Made by a program: the position numbers and the translations under genes. From NCBI GenBank assembly GCA_028023455.1, contig JAQFVV010000036.1, positions 7,749,576 to 7,813,575 of the forward strand: DNA of 64,000 bases. The letters are read 5' to 3'. Of this stretch, positions 46,828 through 57,690 are shown piece after piece. The first letter of the stretch is position 1; the number at the start of each line of letters is the position of its first letter. Source of the stretch: Epiperipatus broadwayi. Its lineage: Eukaryota; Onychophora; Udeonychophora; Euonychophora; Peripatidae. Under the pieces are notes generated by a model, which was not told the DNA's origin, ran no database searches, and saw only the letters and a list, made by a program, of their open reading frames with translations.

Positions 46828-48724
46828 GCTTCATATGGAACTCCAGAATTAATCAAGACCACATCACTGATAGTACCATAAATATTAGCAAACTGTTTTC
46901 TATCATTTAAACTCTCCAACCAACTACCACTAGATCCACGAAAACTATACAAGTACCAATGCTTAATCAAAATATTATGATTAAGAGAATCAAATGCTTT
47001 AGATAAATCAAATAAATAGCCAATGTTTTAAGTTCCTGATCCAATGAAGATGTTCAATAATGAACATAATGTTTTAAAGCATCTAATGTACTTCTGCCAG
47101 GAAGAAAACCATATTGATAGTCAGATAAAATTTTATTTTTAAACAGAAATGACAACATTTGGTCCTTAACAATCATTTCCAATAATTTAGAAAAATCAGA
47201 AATAATAGCAATTGGCTTATAATTAACCATAAGAGTAGAATCACTCTTTTTATAAACAGGAGTAATAACATTAATTTTCAGACATTCTGGAAATAATCCC
47301 GACTGCAAAGATAAATTAAATAAATGAACCAAAACAGGCAAAAATGCAACCTTATTTTCTTTAATCATCTTAGGTGTTATTCCATCTAGTCCAAAAGAAG
47401 TGACATTTTTAAACTATCAATTGCTACAGACAACTGAGATTCAGAAACATCAGAATATAAAAAAGAATTAAAACTTGAATAAGAAGACAAAATATGCTCA
47501 GGGACATCATGCATCGATAAATTTGCAAAATACTCATTAAACCGATCAGCTAAATATTTTTCATTATTCTGTAACTCAATTAAACTTTCATTATATTTAA
47601 TATGATTAGAAGAAGATTTTTTAATCAAAGAATTTCTTGTTCTCCATTTCAAAGAAACATTTGTATCACTAAGAAATTCTTGATAATATCTAAACTTCAA
47701 CTTTCTAATATCAGACTTAATTTCAACATGAAGTTTTTTTAAAACGTCTGATGAGCGATCCAAAGCTTTTACCACATTTCTCCGATTAATTTTACATACC
47801 AGAGCATCTGTCACCCAAAGAGATCTTCTATTCTTACTTATCAATTTTAAATGAAACTTTGCTTTAGCAATTAAATCTAAACAAATAGCTTGGAACCCCA
47901 AAAATGCATCATTAACATTATCTATCATAAAAGTCATCCCAATTCTGAACAGATAATAAATAATTCAATTTAGAAAAAGATAATTTCTCAACATTTGCAC
48001 AAACATTAATATTATCCATACAATTCAATATTTTTAATTCAGTAGCAAAATGATCTGTAAGAAATAATTTAGAAAGAGACAAATCAGAAAATAATCTGCT
48101 ACTTAATCTAAGAAAAATATGATCTAAAAGAGATTGAGATATAGTAGTTATATGCGTGTAGGTGAAAAAAGCGTTTGACTAAATCCATAGCTATAAAGTA
48201 AATTTAAATAATCTATAGTAGACTTACAAGCATTATTTAACAAATCAATATTTAGGTCACTCATTAAAACAGCAGATTCTGAACTCAAATCTAATAAGAA
48301 AGAATCAAGTTCAGCAACAAAATCCAAAACTTGTACATGATCTATATATAGCCAAAATAGAAAGCACAAATTTAGGAAGTCTCAAAGTTAATAAAATACA
48401 TTCTGCAGTATTAAATGTTGTAATAATGAAAGAAAAGTCTAAACCTGATTTTATAAAAATCATAACACCACCCGATCGTAAATGCATACGAGGAGAAAGT
48501 ATACTCTTATAGCCATTCACACTATACAAATTTTGTTCTTGTAATGAAATCCAAGTTTCCGTTAAAATAATTATATCAAAATGAAATAGAGGAAAATTAT
48601 TTAAATAAACTACAAGTTCATCAAAATGAGATCTAACACTATGTATATTTAAATGAAATAATTTAAGTGAAGCAAAATCTTTTTTCTCAGAAATCCTATC
48701 AGAATTCATCATAATGAATAAATT

Positions 48725-49702
48725 TCAGAATGTCTCCAAATCACTTTCATTTCTAATTAAAACATGAGCAGAATTATAATCTTTTTTCACATAAACCGAT
48801 CCATTATGAATGAAAGCAAAACCTTGACCGGAACATAGCTTCTGTTTCGCCAACCATAAAAGCCTTCTCTTGAATGGAGTCAAACGCTGATTAACATAAA
48901 TACGTTTATTATTATTATCCCCAGGCAAAATTTGAGAAACTGTTAAAACAGATTTTTTTTCATTAAAAACTGTATGGCTGAAGTCAAGCATTGGTGGTCG
49001 AGAGGTCAGCGACAGCTGCTTTATCAATAGTTGTCCCGGGATAGTGGGTTCGCTACCCAGCTGACGCTATGACAAATGAGAAAAAAAATCTATGGCTGAA
49101 TTACATGATTTAAATCAAGCTACAACAAAACCAGGAGCCCCTGATTTATTTTTTGTATGAAAAGCATTCTCCAAATCAACAGCTACATCTATAATATTAA
49201 GCTTGTCCGCCTCGTTAGTTGGCAAATTTTCATTTTCTTGAAAAGGCAAACCCTGTATTTCAATTTCATGATCCAAATTAAATTGTTCCATAGAATGCAA
49301 TTTATCTTTCAGCAACAAAATCTCATTCTCATTAGAAGTACAAGAATTAGAAAGATGAAATTCTTGATTATTACGATCCACATTTTCACCTAAAGAAACA
49401 ACTTCTGACCGCAAATTAGCAACTGCTTGAGATAACTGTGAAATTGTATTGTGAATTACTGGCAATGATTTTAATTTATCCCAAATTTCCAAAATTAAAT
49501 CAGGTGAATTTTTCACAGTCATAGATGAATCCAAAACATCGCTAGCCTTTGAAAAAGAAACTCTACAAGCAGCACACCTCCATTTCTGCTTTTTTATAGA
49601 CATTCTTCGGTAAGTAGTTGTAACAATCCGGAGAATAGGAAAGCTAATGTAATCTGCACTACAGGGCATCACTAGGCATTTGAACCTAGAAAATTTATAC
49701 AC
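48725..49702 (-). pseudogene. LINE (v) ORF1 with FP-like C-terminal domain
   Basis: 49115-49702 has WRCAACRVSFSKASD, two heptad-rich stretches (ISQLSQAVANLRSEVVSLGE and ILLLKDKLHSMEQF), then HEIEIQGLPFQENENL, the conserved entry to the RNA-binding domain. After the SINE insertion, 48725-49027 continues with KRIYVNQRLTPFKRRLLWLA and GSVYVKKDYNSAHVLIRNES, the typical end of this domain. The middle was broken by the 108-bp SINE at 48983-49090. By family it coats element RNA. Confidence 0.75.
48983..49090 (+). mobile_element. tRNA-derived SINE, 108 bp, with perfect 10-bp TSD
   Basis: The flanks TATGGCTGAA at 48973-48982 and 49091-49100 are identical. The insert carries GGTCGAGAGGTCAGCGAC, a good A box of the Ser/Leu tRNA type, and about 45 bp later GGGTTCGCTACCC, a B box. 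It ends in an A-rich tail (GAGAAAAAAAATC). It has no coding capacity. Size, Pol III boxes, A tail and duplication together identify a SINE moved by some LINE. It interrupts LINE (v) ORF1. I found no second copy in this window. Confidence 0.85.
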
Positions 49703-49720
49703 TAGGCAGATATGTAAGTC

Positions 49721-51984
49721 AAAAAAAAAAAAAATTATTTTAGATATTTTTATTTCGGTCGTTAGCCCATTGTCACTAGCTCATAGCAGAGATTTATATT
49801 TTATAATAAATTCTTATCTAAGAATATAAAAAAAAGAATAAAATAAGCTACTGCCAGTAATTATACACACAAACATTTATTTACGCACATATATAATATT
49901 TAAAATTGTTTTAGTATCAGTTTACATTTTAAAATTTAATTTACATTTTAACTTTGATTTTAATTTACATTTTAATTTTTATAAATTTACATTTTAATTT
50001 TTATAAGTTCGCACAGATGGGTTTATAAAAGTTTGTTTTAAAATGTTGAGTATAGATCGGTTACATAGATTACATGGTTAAAAACGTTTCAAAATAAACA
50101 AACGATCAAAATACAAAGTCATTGATACCATCAATTGCATAGGGAATACAAGAAACCCATTGGCATTCATCATAAGATACCGCATTGACACCAATAACTT
50201 AAAAGACATCCGAATAAATACATTTTAGATACTCACTGTAAGGTATCATTATTTACCAAATGTCTATATATTTTGATCAAATATGAAAACCAAAAATATA
50301 ATTAACCGATGACGGATCCATGCAACGTCCATACCCAACTTCAATTTAATGCATTTTTATTTAGAGTGTCGAATATGAATAGACTACATAGATTTGCATT
50401 TGAAAGAAAATATTTTATCCTTATTTAACCTTAGGCCAAAAGTTCGCAGTCAAACCAACGTCACTTCAGGTGATATATCGATGCATTCAATGTAATACGA
50501 ATACAGCAGCACAAAAGGTTAAGAGAAGAAATTGTCTTTCGTCAGATAGGAATAGTATATCTATCTGACAAGAAGAGCAATAAAAAAAGCTCCATAGGAA
50601 AGGACTGCGGTCATTTTGCCGACTTATCGCATTCCAAGGCCAAAAGGTAGTGTGCGGCATATAATGCGATTCTGCCCGTAGCGAATCTCGTACTACATCT
50701 ACTAATTACACCAATATATCCAATCCATTGACCTAATTTAACTACGAAATAAATAACCTAAGATTACCCTCCCCTAATATAACTTTACATATCTATATAG
50801 CCATTCACGCCTGACTTAAGTTTAACATTTATATAATATTAAATTAGCAAAAAACAAAAATCATAAATAAAACTTAAAAGAACCAAAAAAAAAAAAAATA
50901 AATGGAAATGATTTTACAAAAGAAATACATCAAATTAAAATTACTTATTAATAAATAAAGTTGGTCAGATAGGATTCTATTTCAATTATTTTAAACACGG
51001 AACAAGTTTTAAAATTAAAGTTCTTACTGTTTAGTATACTGGAGTTTTAGAAATAGATTTAAAGCTTAGAGTTCATAAAGTTCTTACGGTTTTAACAAGT
51101 CCGTAGTTTCTAATTTCTTGCAGTTGCTTGCCATTTGGAGCCAGTGTTAATTCCCTCGATGTCCTATGGTCCTCAATCTAGGAAAACTCATTTCTCTCCT
51201 TTTTTAAACGAGACTGAAGGGATTGAAGTGTGCGTCTTTTCAATCCCCTCTCCTTCACTCCACACTAAAACATATAGTCACATCTCTTCTATTTTCTTTA
51301 CTCAACAAAATTTTATTATCAAACTTTTTCTTTTATATGTAACTTTAGGTTGCAGTGGACATTACGTCATCGATGATGATGATCCTTCCGTTGAGGTCCG
51401 ATTCCCCAATGGATCCCTCTCATTTGCCGTTAGTTTCTATTGTTTTCCTATCTGACCATTACTTATACATTTAAAATGCCCAAGGGCTAGTTCACTTTGA
51501 CTAATTAAAATAATCATTTCCATTTTTCAATAACATTAATTAATTTGTTTTTCAAACTTAAAGATATATTTTTATCTCTAAATCTTTTTAAGTTTTTGCT
51601 TTTAAAATACTTTTTCAATATTTAATAATGTTTTATTTTAATAATTTTTTTCATCTGTGCGATTTTATATATATATGAGTTTAGTATAGAATTTTAATTT
51701 TCAATTTTTAATTCTTAAAAAAAAAAAAAGTTTTATTTGCGAACTTTTATTTTTTTCATGTTTAATAATAAAAAAACAGTGTAACGTACATATGTGCCCA
51801 TTACATAGTATCATTCAAAGATGCACATACAAAGTGCATACCGGATGTACAATCAAAGTAGGATACAAAATTATCATTTTTTGGTAAAAGTTCTTTACAA
51901 ATAGAATATGAATCCATTAAAAATTTAAAAAGTTAAAAACTCATGAGAATTAGAAAAACACGTCTTTACACTAGAAAACCGGAA
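49721..51984. other. Long non-coding stretch between LINE (v) and LINE (iv)
   Basis: It contains dispersed repeat X copy 2. CGCACAGATG at 50010 recurs in inverted orientation at about 51653, a possible subterminal inverted repeat. The 106-codon plus frame at 51135-51455 has no known domain and sits in a more GC-rich block. I cannot assign the stretch to a class. Confidence 0.45.
50005..50830 (+). repeat. Dispersed repeat X, copy 2 (blocks in reverse order)
   Basis: Block 2 (50005-50170, from TTCGCACAGATGGGT) comes first. Block 1 (50765-50830, TTACCCTCCCCTAAT to GCCTGACTTAAG) follows 600 bp later. In copy 1 at 4990-5245 block 1 directly precedes block 2. Both copies are in the plus orientation. 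Confidence 0.7.
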
Positions 51985-52003
51985 TAATAATAATAATAAC
52001 AAT
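51985..52003. repeat. (AAT)n tail of LINE (iv)
   Basis: AAT triplets followed by CAATTCAATTCAATTTATTA, the same signature as the tail at 43068. Confidence 0.8.
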
Positions 52004-54165
52004 TCAATTCAATTTATTAGTAAACAACAGCTTACAAAGCCAAGAAAACATTTACAATGATTAAAATTTACATAAAATTTTGATTTAATGAATCTAATAT
52101 ATACTTTGTAAATATTTTAAAATCTGATGTAAACGCTACATCACTAAACATATCATTATATTCATTTTGTAATCTATATACAGGTGCATTTTTTACACAT
52201 GTATGTTTAATTAATGGTAAATGAAAAAGTTTGTGATTTCTGCTATTGAATGTTGGAATTTTATATAGCACATTTGTTACTGAGTTATCAAAAGTTATTG
52301 TGCCATTTATCATTTTATATAAAAAACACATATCAGATAATATTCTCTTAACATGCAATTCATTATTATTACAAGATGAAGTTTTATACACATATTTACA
52401 ATATTTATCATAATCCTTTTGTATTTTTTTCATATTTCTTTCATTTATAGAATTCCATATAATGGATCCATAGTGTAAAATTGGCAATATCAAACTATTT
52501 ATATTAGTTTATTAGTCTGGAAATCAAAAACAATTTTTGACCTCCGCATTCTGCCAATGAGTTTAAATGCTTTATTAACAGAATATGTTATATGGTTATT
52601 AAAAGTAAAATTGTTTGGGAAAATTATACCCAAATCTTTATGGTCAGTAATTTTTTAAATTTCAAGATGATCAATATGGTATCTACCCCGTATTAACATT
52701 GTTTTTCTTGAATATGTCATAGCATTACATTTATCAACATTTATTTTCATGGTATTTTCTTGGCACCACTTGTAAAATACATCTATATAATTTTGTAATG
52801 TTTTAATATCATCTGCATAGCATAACGTTCTTACTTGGAATAAGTGTTATCAAATCTGATATATAAATAGGAAAAAAATATTGGGGTTAACAACCTTCCC
52901 TGTGGAAGTCCAAGTCTAGATTTAAAATTATTTGACTCTTTGTTATTGTAATAAACATAATTGTTTCTATCAGATAGAAATGACTTGAATAATTTCATTA
53001 GATTGATTGAAAAACCAATTTTCTCTATTTTCATAAGAAGTAATCTATGATCAACTCTATCAAAAGCCTTTATTAAATCAAAATATATTACATCCAATTG
53101 ACTTCTTGCCTTAATAGCTCTACCTATAGCATCTGATATATGGACTAAATTTGTTTCTATTGACCTTCCTGGAAGAAATCCATGTAAAGAATAAGGAAGA
53201 ATATTTTTTAAATAATGTATAATTCTGTAATAAATTGATTTTTCAAAAATTCTTGATGGTATAGGTACTAAAGAAATAGATCTATAATTTCGGACCTCTG
53301 ATTTTCCCCCAGAATTCTATATAGATATTACTTTAGCCGTTTTCCAATAGCTAGGAAAAATTGACATTTTAAGTGACAAATTAAAAATATACAATAAAAC
53401 TGGAGCCAAAAGATCAATGCATCCTTTATAAACAAAAACTGGTATGTTATCACAAGCAATACTTTTTTTCTTTTTTATTAATTTTGTAGAATGGTATATC
53501 TCATCCAAATCAAATTTTAATGTTTATGGAATCATTATTGAATATGAGATTTTGGATAAATGGATATTCCAAAATGAAGTTATTATTTAGTTCACTTTGA
53601 GTTGAAAAATAAGCCATAAAATCATTTGATTCCGTATCTACTACACATGTATTTTGTCTAACTGAAGTATAATGAGTCTTTATTACATTTCAAAAATCTG
53701 CTCGATCTTTATGTATTTTGTTTTGAATCAGTTTAATATATTCCTGAAAATCATATTTTTCAAGTACCTTTACTATGCGTCTATAATTCCTATAGTTATT
53801 CAAATAAAAAGCATTTATATTTCTTGTAATATCTATGAAATTTTTTTTTCTCTTTATACATTTGAACTAGTTTCACAGAGAACCATTTTGGAAATTTAAT
53901 ACCTCTACTTTGCTTAATTGGAATGAGTCTATCAAAAGTATCTGACAATATTTGATTAAATATATTGGAAGCTAATGATGGGCATTTACATTCATAAACT
54001 TCACTCCAAGAAATATGTTTAATGGCTCGATACAGATTATAATAGTCTCCTCGTCCATAACATTTATTTGCATAGGTTATGGATTTTTTTCTGAATCTAG
54101 TTCCCACTGACAGTTGCAATTCTAGTGTTGGATGATATACTTATTCTGATACTAGAGGATATTCA
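52004..54165 (-). mobile_element. LINE (iv): 5'-truncated CR1/Jockey-like LINE
   Basis: It retains the linker, RT, C-terminal domain and triplet tail. It ends abruptly near 54165, upstream of the linker, so ORF1 and most of the endonuclease are gone. Confidence 0.85.
52068..54119 (-). pseudogene. LINE (iv) ORF2: linker, RT and C-terminal domain
   Basis: 53796-54119: IKFPKWFSVKLVQMYKEKKK, the same linker motif as in LINE (ii). 53317-53508: CDNIPVFVYKGCIDLLAPVL. 52831-53097: VIYFDLIKAFDRVDHRLLLM and GLPQGRLLTPIFF. The catalytic CYADDIKTL is in another frame at about 52810. 52068-52493: ILPILHYGSIIWNS, then the C-terminal IPTFNSRNHKLFHLPLIKH and NAPVYRLQNEYNDMF, ending at the stop at 52068. Frames are shifted several times. 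This RT is closest to LINE (i). Confidence 0.85.
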
Positions 54166-56495
54166 GAATTATTAATAATTTATATCTGTTGATTCGATAT
54201 AGGCACAGTTAAATTCACAAAGAAACACAAATTGTTTTAGGTGAGGCTCATATGGTACTCTCACAGTATATATCTAGCCAATGTGGGCAATGACTTGACA
54301 TTATGGTTCATATATTACACTTATTAAGTAGCTATTACATGTATGTTTCCTTATCAAGAGATACGTAAATCCAGTGATGTATTGTCAACAAATTACATAA
54401 AACCCTTGATGTAAAATCAATTTAAATTAACAAATTTATTTTAACTTAATATAACACATTTAAATATATAACTATACGCTTTAAAACACCATAACTATGA
54501 TTCCTACCACTTCCACATAATCTCATCCAAATAAAAAACAAAAGTAAATAAATAAATACATAAAATAATAATATCAACTATGTGTCATTCTTGGTATGCA
54601 TCGGCATCTACCTTTCATGCCATCATATAAAAGAAATAATTTACGATCATTAATACTATCTAAATAAATGACATTATTTTTATCCCTTTTTTTTAATTAA
54701 AAACAAAAAACAAATACAATATCATCATATTAATATACAAATTATTATTTTGTAAATATAGTTGAATTAATGGGTTCGTTTGTGACTATTATGAGTTATG
54801 AGAACTGGAATTGCCATCAATTGATTAAATTAATTATATGTACTTATAAGTAATGGTTAATATGCAACTTGTTAATAAGTGGTTAATATGGATTTGATTA
54901 ATAATTAACTTTGTTACTAAATGTTATGTCTTTAATGGGTCAAAGAGTAAGTCTTACCTTCCTATATACTCATTTCATCATAGTCCACTCCTTTCTCTTC
55001 TAACAGAACCATTTATGTTTTTTTATTTCAAAAATATATTTTACATCATGAAATGCATACATTTAAATTCTATCGGTACTTCCAGCTCAAAAGAAAAAAA
55101 AATCAATATGGAAGTAAAAAAAAAAATAAAGGAGAGAAAACCTTACAAAATTTATAACATCAGCATGTCAACCACAACAAACAAACAGTTACATATCAAC
55201 ATAAATTTATGAATGATTCTGTAAACATCTTGAGCAACATGGGTATCTTCTTGTGAATGGAAAAAAAAATTATTATAAATTGGGAATTTTCAGCATCTCT
55301 TATACTTGCTTCATTTTTTAAATTAGTGCCTTCAACGATTTATCCATCTCCCACAAGCTGACCAAGTAGTTTGGATAATCCTTGATTTGGCAACTTTCAC
55401 AATTTATCTATAAAACTTCACATATTTGGTAGCCATTGTATACTTATATATGTGATTGACGGAAATTTACACCTATAAATCATTTTCATCGCCCTCTTCA
55501 AAAACCATCTGAGTTGCCTTGACCTTTCACAACGATTTTTAGCACAGCTGCATCATTCTTATGCCAGTATATATATAATTTTTTTTCTATATCAGCAGTG
55601 AGCACGTTATAGCTATATAATAAACAAAACATGATTAAAGTCAATTTTTTTTTGATAATAAATGTTATTAAGTCTAAATTTTCAACAGTCCTAGAATTAT
55701 CAAACGCTTGATTACGTGAATAAATATCTTTTCACATGTCTTATAACAAGTAGTTCAATAGACTTATAAATAAAATTAAAAAAAATCTTCGTGCATATTA
55801 TGCTTCGATCAGTAGATTATAATTTATTTATTTCTTTAATTTCCATAGTTCGTGTAAAAGTTCAATTCCAATGGAAGCATAGTAATATTCCTCCGTTTCA
55901 GTTTTTCTTTTTACATGTATATATCAAATAAAACAACTTACAGTTTTATGCATCCTTGCGTGGCCAATTATTCTTTCTTTAAAATGTTGAGAAACATTTT
56001 TACTAAAATATAATTTTCAAATTATCTGACTTGCCGTCATTAATGAATAAAGAAAAAAAATCTTGCGTATAACTTTTTCTATACATGTTTTTAATTTTTC
56101 CAGCCATTAGAGAAAAAAAAAGTTGTTGTTGTCATGGTTACTGCATATGTTCTATCAGGTTTTCTCTCCCCTTCACATTAAAACACTAAATTATAAAATC
56201 ATTTCCCCCCCTTTTTTTTACAAAACTTTCTCAATTGTTTGAACAATATCGTTTTGTCAAAGGTTATTTTAAAAATATTAATCAAATGAAATTAAGTAAC
56301 AAATTTATGATTTTGTTTCAAGCATTTCCAGTTCATTAAACTACAATGTAATTTTATTCATACCGTTATACATCATCAACTTAAACTGCTCAATAGATGT
56401 ATTAGCTTTTATAGATCAACACATCCATGTATATATTTATGTTAAATGCATTTAATGGTAAGGATAGGGATGAGACCTATAGCGATCCTTACAAT
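54166..56495. other. Long AT-rich non-coding stretch
   Basis: Only chance frames rich in Lys, Asn and Ile. I find no inverted repeats, no target duplication and no recognisable domain. Confidence 0.5.
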
Positions 56496-56735
56496 TTATA
56501 TATAAGACATTGACTTAAAAATTGCTTCAAACCCAAAAATGTTAAATAGGTACTGTCAAATATATATATAAGACATTAATTTAAAAATTGATTTAATGCA
56601 AAACTGCAAAAATTAGTAAAAAAAAAAATTTCTGTAAAAAACCAAAGAAATGTTAAATAGGTACTGTCAAAAATATATATATAAGAACCTAAACTTAAAA
56701 ATTGATTTAAAGCAAAACTGCAGAAATTAGTGCCA
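56496..56735. repeat. Two diverged tandem copies of an approximately 118-bp unit
   Basis: ATGTTAAATAGGTACTGTCAA occurs at about 56538 and 56651; each is followed by (AT)n, then AAAATTGATTTAA and a GCAAAACTGCA block. It lies just downstream of the Merlin transposase. Confidence 0.8.
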
Positions 56736-56789
56736 CAGACAACAAAATATATCGAAAAGATATTATTAAGACACAAAATAAAATATACT

Positions 56790-57690
56790 TACAAAAAGTG
56801 ATCACTGGGGTGGGCTGAATTGGCCTGTATGATGCAAAATGGCACTAAAGGGATCATCTTTGTAGAGGCGCCTCCACATAAACTCTGTCAAATATGAATC
56901 AAGGTGTTGGCACATGGTCCCTTTATGTTTTTTATTATGCCACTTCACTAAATCCCACAACCTCTCAATATGTTGTGTGTGAACACCGGTCGTGGGGTCT
57001 ACAAAGTTATACATATGGTTGACTTATGATGATCATATCCTGCTTCTGCCAATTCTTCACTTTTGTAGCCTTTCCAGCAATCGCTATAAATGGTAGAGCC
57101 TTCTTGAACATTTTCTAAAATGGCTTGCATAAGAGTAGCTGTGCTTTGGTCATGAACGGCTGTTACAAAGCACTTATCAGTCTCTCTGCAGATACCTCCA
57201 AATATCCATTACTGTGGAAGTACTCTGCTAACATTATTTTTACGTTTAGAGAATAGACCTTCATCAATCTCGATGATTGTGTTAGGACCCCCGATTTTGT
57301 ATTTCTCTAGGCGTAGCAATCTTCATGTGCACACTTTCCGAAGGTAATTGTTCCAGTCTACTACTGTTTTGTCAGCCAGGTTTAACTGTTCCACGCAAAA
57401 TGTTATTGATGTTAGCTGTTTCGCCCTGCAATAAATAAAATGCAAAGCTGTGACAAAAGAAATTTTGGAGCCTTGGAACCACGTTCCTTTTCTTATCGGT
57501 GTTTTTTTTAAAGAAGCCTTCAGATTACAGCGCCACTGTTTCTCTGAGTTATGTACGTATTTTTTCATTTCATGGCCGTTTTCACATAATTTTACATTTG
57601 GAATAACTCCACTATTTTGGAAATAAGTTATAGCTTCCTCTTCAGAATCTGGTAAATTCCACAGGTTTGTAATGTCAGCCATTTCAAATT
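56790..57690 (-). mobile_element. Merlin-type DNA transposon, coding part
   Basis: A transposase-sized region of about 290 codons with all domains in order but interrupted frames. The ends (terminal inverted repeats) are not identified; tandem arrays adjoin both sides. Confidence 0.7.
56802..57682 (-). pseudogene. Merlin/ISXO2-like DDE transposase
   Basis: N-terminal zinc part at 57323-57682: NLWNLPDSEEEAITYFQ, GHEMKKYV, WRC and TPIRKGTWF. The catalytic core is in other frames: NTIIEIDEGLFSKR (first Asp, about 57270) and STIYSDCWKGYKSE (second Asp, about 57080). 56802-57014 gives FVDPTTGVHTQHIERLWDLV with the catalytic Glu, then YLTEFMWRRLY. Length matches the family. Stops and frameshifts lie between about 57320 and 57010. 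A related N-terminal fragment is at 29237-29497. Confidence 0.85.

Larger units (their letters stand above)
44205..46835 (+). mobile_element. Non-coding insertion E44 with tRNA-like head, in LINE (v) RT
   Basis: A 2.6 kb segment separates INSGVP from SVLGPLL of the LINE (v) RT, two motifs that normally abut through PQG. The left end reads TGTAACGGTAAG, close to a tRNA A box, with GGGGTTCGAACCTCG, a strong B box, about 55 bp on. The right end has a hairpin (46711-46753) and (AT)29 before GCACAG. Flanks CTTTATG and CTTCATATG may be a decayed target duplication. Inside, no known domain is visible. The 78-codon frame at 45999-46235 is unassigned. E8 starts with the same TGTAAC-S-GTA. Confidence 0.6.
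43551..48712 (-). pseudogene. LINE (v) ORF2: endonuclease and RT, split by E44
   Basis: Endonuclease: KLFHLNIHSVRSHFDELVVY and FDIIILTETWIS (48311-48712), RSGGVMIFIKSGL, then SAVLMSDLNIDLL (48148-48369). Linker: 47386-47937 with SLWVTDALVCKINRR. RT: FPECLKINVITPVYKK and YGFLPGRSTLDAL (47054-47368), FDLSKAFDSLNH (about 46985-47030), then INSGVP (46850), where E44 interrupts. It resumes at 44203 with SVLGPLLFLIYI and the catalytic GFADDIAL (about 44110). The C-terminal part is YLGIYIDSRLSWTNHITYL (43551-43919). Frames are broken; the catalytic ADD is retained. Confidence 0.82.
43083..49720 (-). mobile_element. LINE (v): CR1/Jockey-like LINE with two insertions
   Basis: Removing 44205-46835 and 48983-49090 leaves a LINE of about 3.9 kb. 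ORF1 has an FP-protein-like C-terminal domain; the endonuclease, linker and RT follow. Unlike LINEs (i)-(iii), its ORF1 shows only a single Cys pair region (WRCAAC) in place of two clear PHD fingers. Confidence 0.8.

Noticed and set aside
44205-46835. Helitron
   Set aside because: The 3' hairpin is suggestive, but there is no CTRR end, no TC start and no A/T insertion site; E8, which starts alike, has a target duplication.
49670-49705. Second SINE at GGTTCAAATGCC
   Set aside because: A B-box-like match exists, but the A box is too close and no tail or duplication was found; it lies in the LINE (v) ORF1 leader.
55015-55212. Plus-strand 65-codon frame
   Set aside because: Lys/Asn/Ile-rich chance frame in AT-rich DNA with no motif.
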